A stretch of 5,440 nt of DNA, taken from contig CANISN010000132.1 in assembly GCA_947470165.1 (NCBI GenBank), forward strand, positions 1 through 5,440, in the 5' to 3' direction. Below are positions 5,122-5,440 of this stretch, one piece after another (position 1 is the first letter of the stretch; each line of letters starts with the position of its first letter). The notes under the pieces are model-generated. The model was not told the DNA's origin, ran no database searches, and saw only the letters and a program-made list of their open reading frames with translations. The DNA is from Burkholderiaceae bacterium. Lineage in GTDB: Bacteria > Pseudomonadota > Gammaproteobacteria > Burkholderiales > Burkholderiaceae. Both the position numbers and the translations under genes were made by a program.

Positions 5122-5166
5122 TGGCCAGCCCAGCACGATTTGAACGTGCAACCTACGCCTTAGAAG
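5122..5166 (-). repeat. tRNA-Arg(UCU)-like 3'-half repeat, copy 3 (putative att site)
   Basis: This is the best preserved of the three half-tRNAs. On the minus strand it has a CTTCTAA anticodon loop (anticodon TCT, arginine), a GGCGT 3' anticodon stem, an AGGTT variable loop, a perfect T-stem, a canonical TTCAAAT T-loop, a TGGGCTG acceptor strand, then G and CCA. The bases on the far side of the loop (TAAAG on the minus strand) cannot pair with GGCGT, so there is no 5' half and no functional tRNA. It matches copy 1 at 38 of 45 positions. Confidence 0.78.
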
Positions 5167-5440
5167 CTTTAAAAATGAGTTAAAACAATAGCAAAAACAA
5201 TGGTATTAAGGTGTTGAAATAGATGTGGCATAGGCACCGAGAACCTTGGTGTCGGGTGGAATTGAGTGGATTTTGAATGGTATCTGCTGGCGGCTAGTTG
5301 GTCGGATATGAAATTTGCCGGGTTAACCGATAAAATAAAATCCGAATATGAACTTATTTAAGGAGCGATCCCATTTAGTTTTGGAGGATTAGAGGTTGAA
5401 TCTCGGATAAGTAGCGAGAATTCAAGTTCGCAAGGCTCAG
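5167..5440. other. Right-end stretch without a supportable gene
   Basis: These 274 bases hold no full gene. A 9-bp stem-loop that includes two G-U pairs lies at 5233-5253 (GGCACCGAG / CTTGGTGTC, three-base loop). The G-U pairs make it stable only as plus-strand RNA, but no U-run follows. Short open frames run into the right edge on both strands, for example a minus-strand frame ending at TAA 5358-5360 with the residues NPPKLNGIAP. None can be assigned. The stretch may be the scarred start of the next cassette. Confidence 0.35.
5294..5321 (+). repeat. Dispersed repeat, copy 2 (pairs with 2724-2750)
   Basis: This is the partner of the repeat upstream of the phasin gene, in the same orientation and sharing the exact core TATGAAATTTGC plus flanking CTAG-Y-TGG and GG. 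The two differ by a one-base length change and a few substitutions. Its role is unknown. Confidence 0.4.

Noticed and set aside
1455..5166. CRISPR array
   Set aside because: There are only three repeats, 1.5-2.1 kb apart, diverged from one another and tRNA-like, with genes between them; no short regular spacers.
5122..5166. Functional tRNA-Arg gene
   Set aside because: Only the anticodon loop to CCA is present; the adjacent sequence cannot form the anticodon 5' stem, D-arm or acceptor 5' strand.

Overview
The window looks like an accessory stretch of a low-to-moderate GC betaproteobacterium. A Burkholderiaceae member of the Polynucleobacter type is my best guess. The grounds are the gene content: a PHA phasin, a Tat-exported HiPIP, a short BLUF photoreceptor, a periplasmic catalase-like protein and a cyanase remnant. 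The organism is inferred from family resemblance only; no search was run.

Layout, left to right. The start of an exported, probably outer-membrane protein leaves the left edge (minus strand, 1-86). Next is an extended SDR / acyl-reductase-like gene (minus, 97-1215) with a good sigma70-type promoter just upstream. A gene-poor gap (1258-1591) holds the first of three 45-base direct repeats (1455-1499). Then come a BLUF photoreceptor (minus, 1592-1990), a strong hairpin terminator (2036-2062), a phasin (minus, 2092-2664) and the C-terminal third of a broken cyanase gene (minus, 2815-2970). The second repeat (2999-3043) follows directly. Beyond it are a HiPIP (minus, 3176-3484), a catalase-like haem protein (minus, 3566-4573), a divergent intergenic region with a perfect 16-bp palindrome (4804-4819), and a 51-residue lipoprotein (plus, 4864-5019). 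The third repeat is at 5122-5166. The last 274 bases carry no gene I can support.

The main observation is that the three 45-base repeats are all in the same orientation, are gap-free relative to one another, and each match the 3' part of a tRNA exactly from the anticodon loop (CUUCUAA-like, so tRNA-Arg(UCU)-like) to the CCA end, with no 5' half. That is the usual shape of an attachment site left by tRNA-targeting integrases. They split the window into two small cassettes: BLUF + phasin + broken cyanase (about 1.5 kb) and HiPIP + catalase-like + lipoprotein (about 2.1 kb). The broken cyanase starts 28 bases from a repeat and lacks its N-terminal part, as expected if recombination at the repeat removed the rest. 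No integrase lies in the window, so the mechanism is inferred.

The cargo fits a redox, stress or light-response theme: carbon-storage granule protein, blue-light sensor, periplasmic electron carrier and peroxidase-fold protein. The catalase-like protein lacks the distal His and Asn expected of catalases but keeps the proximal RxxxY haem ligand motif, so its activity is uncertain.
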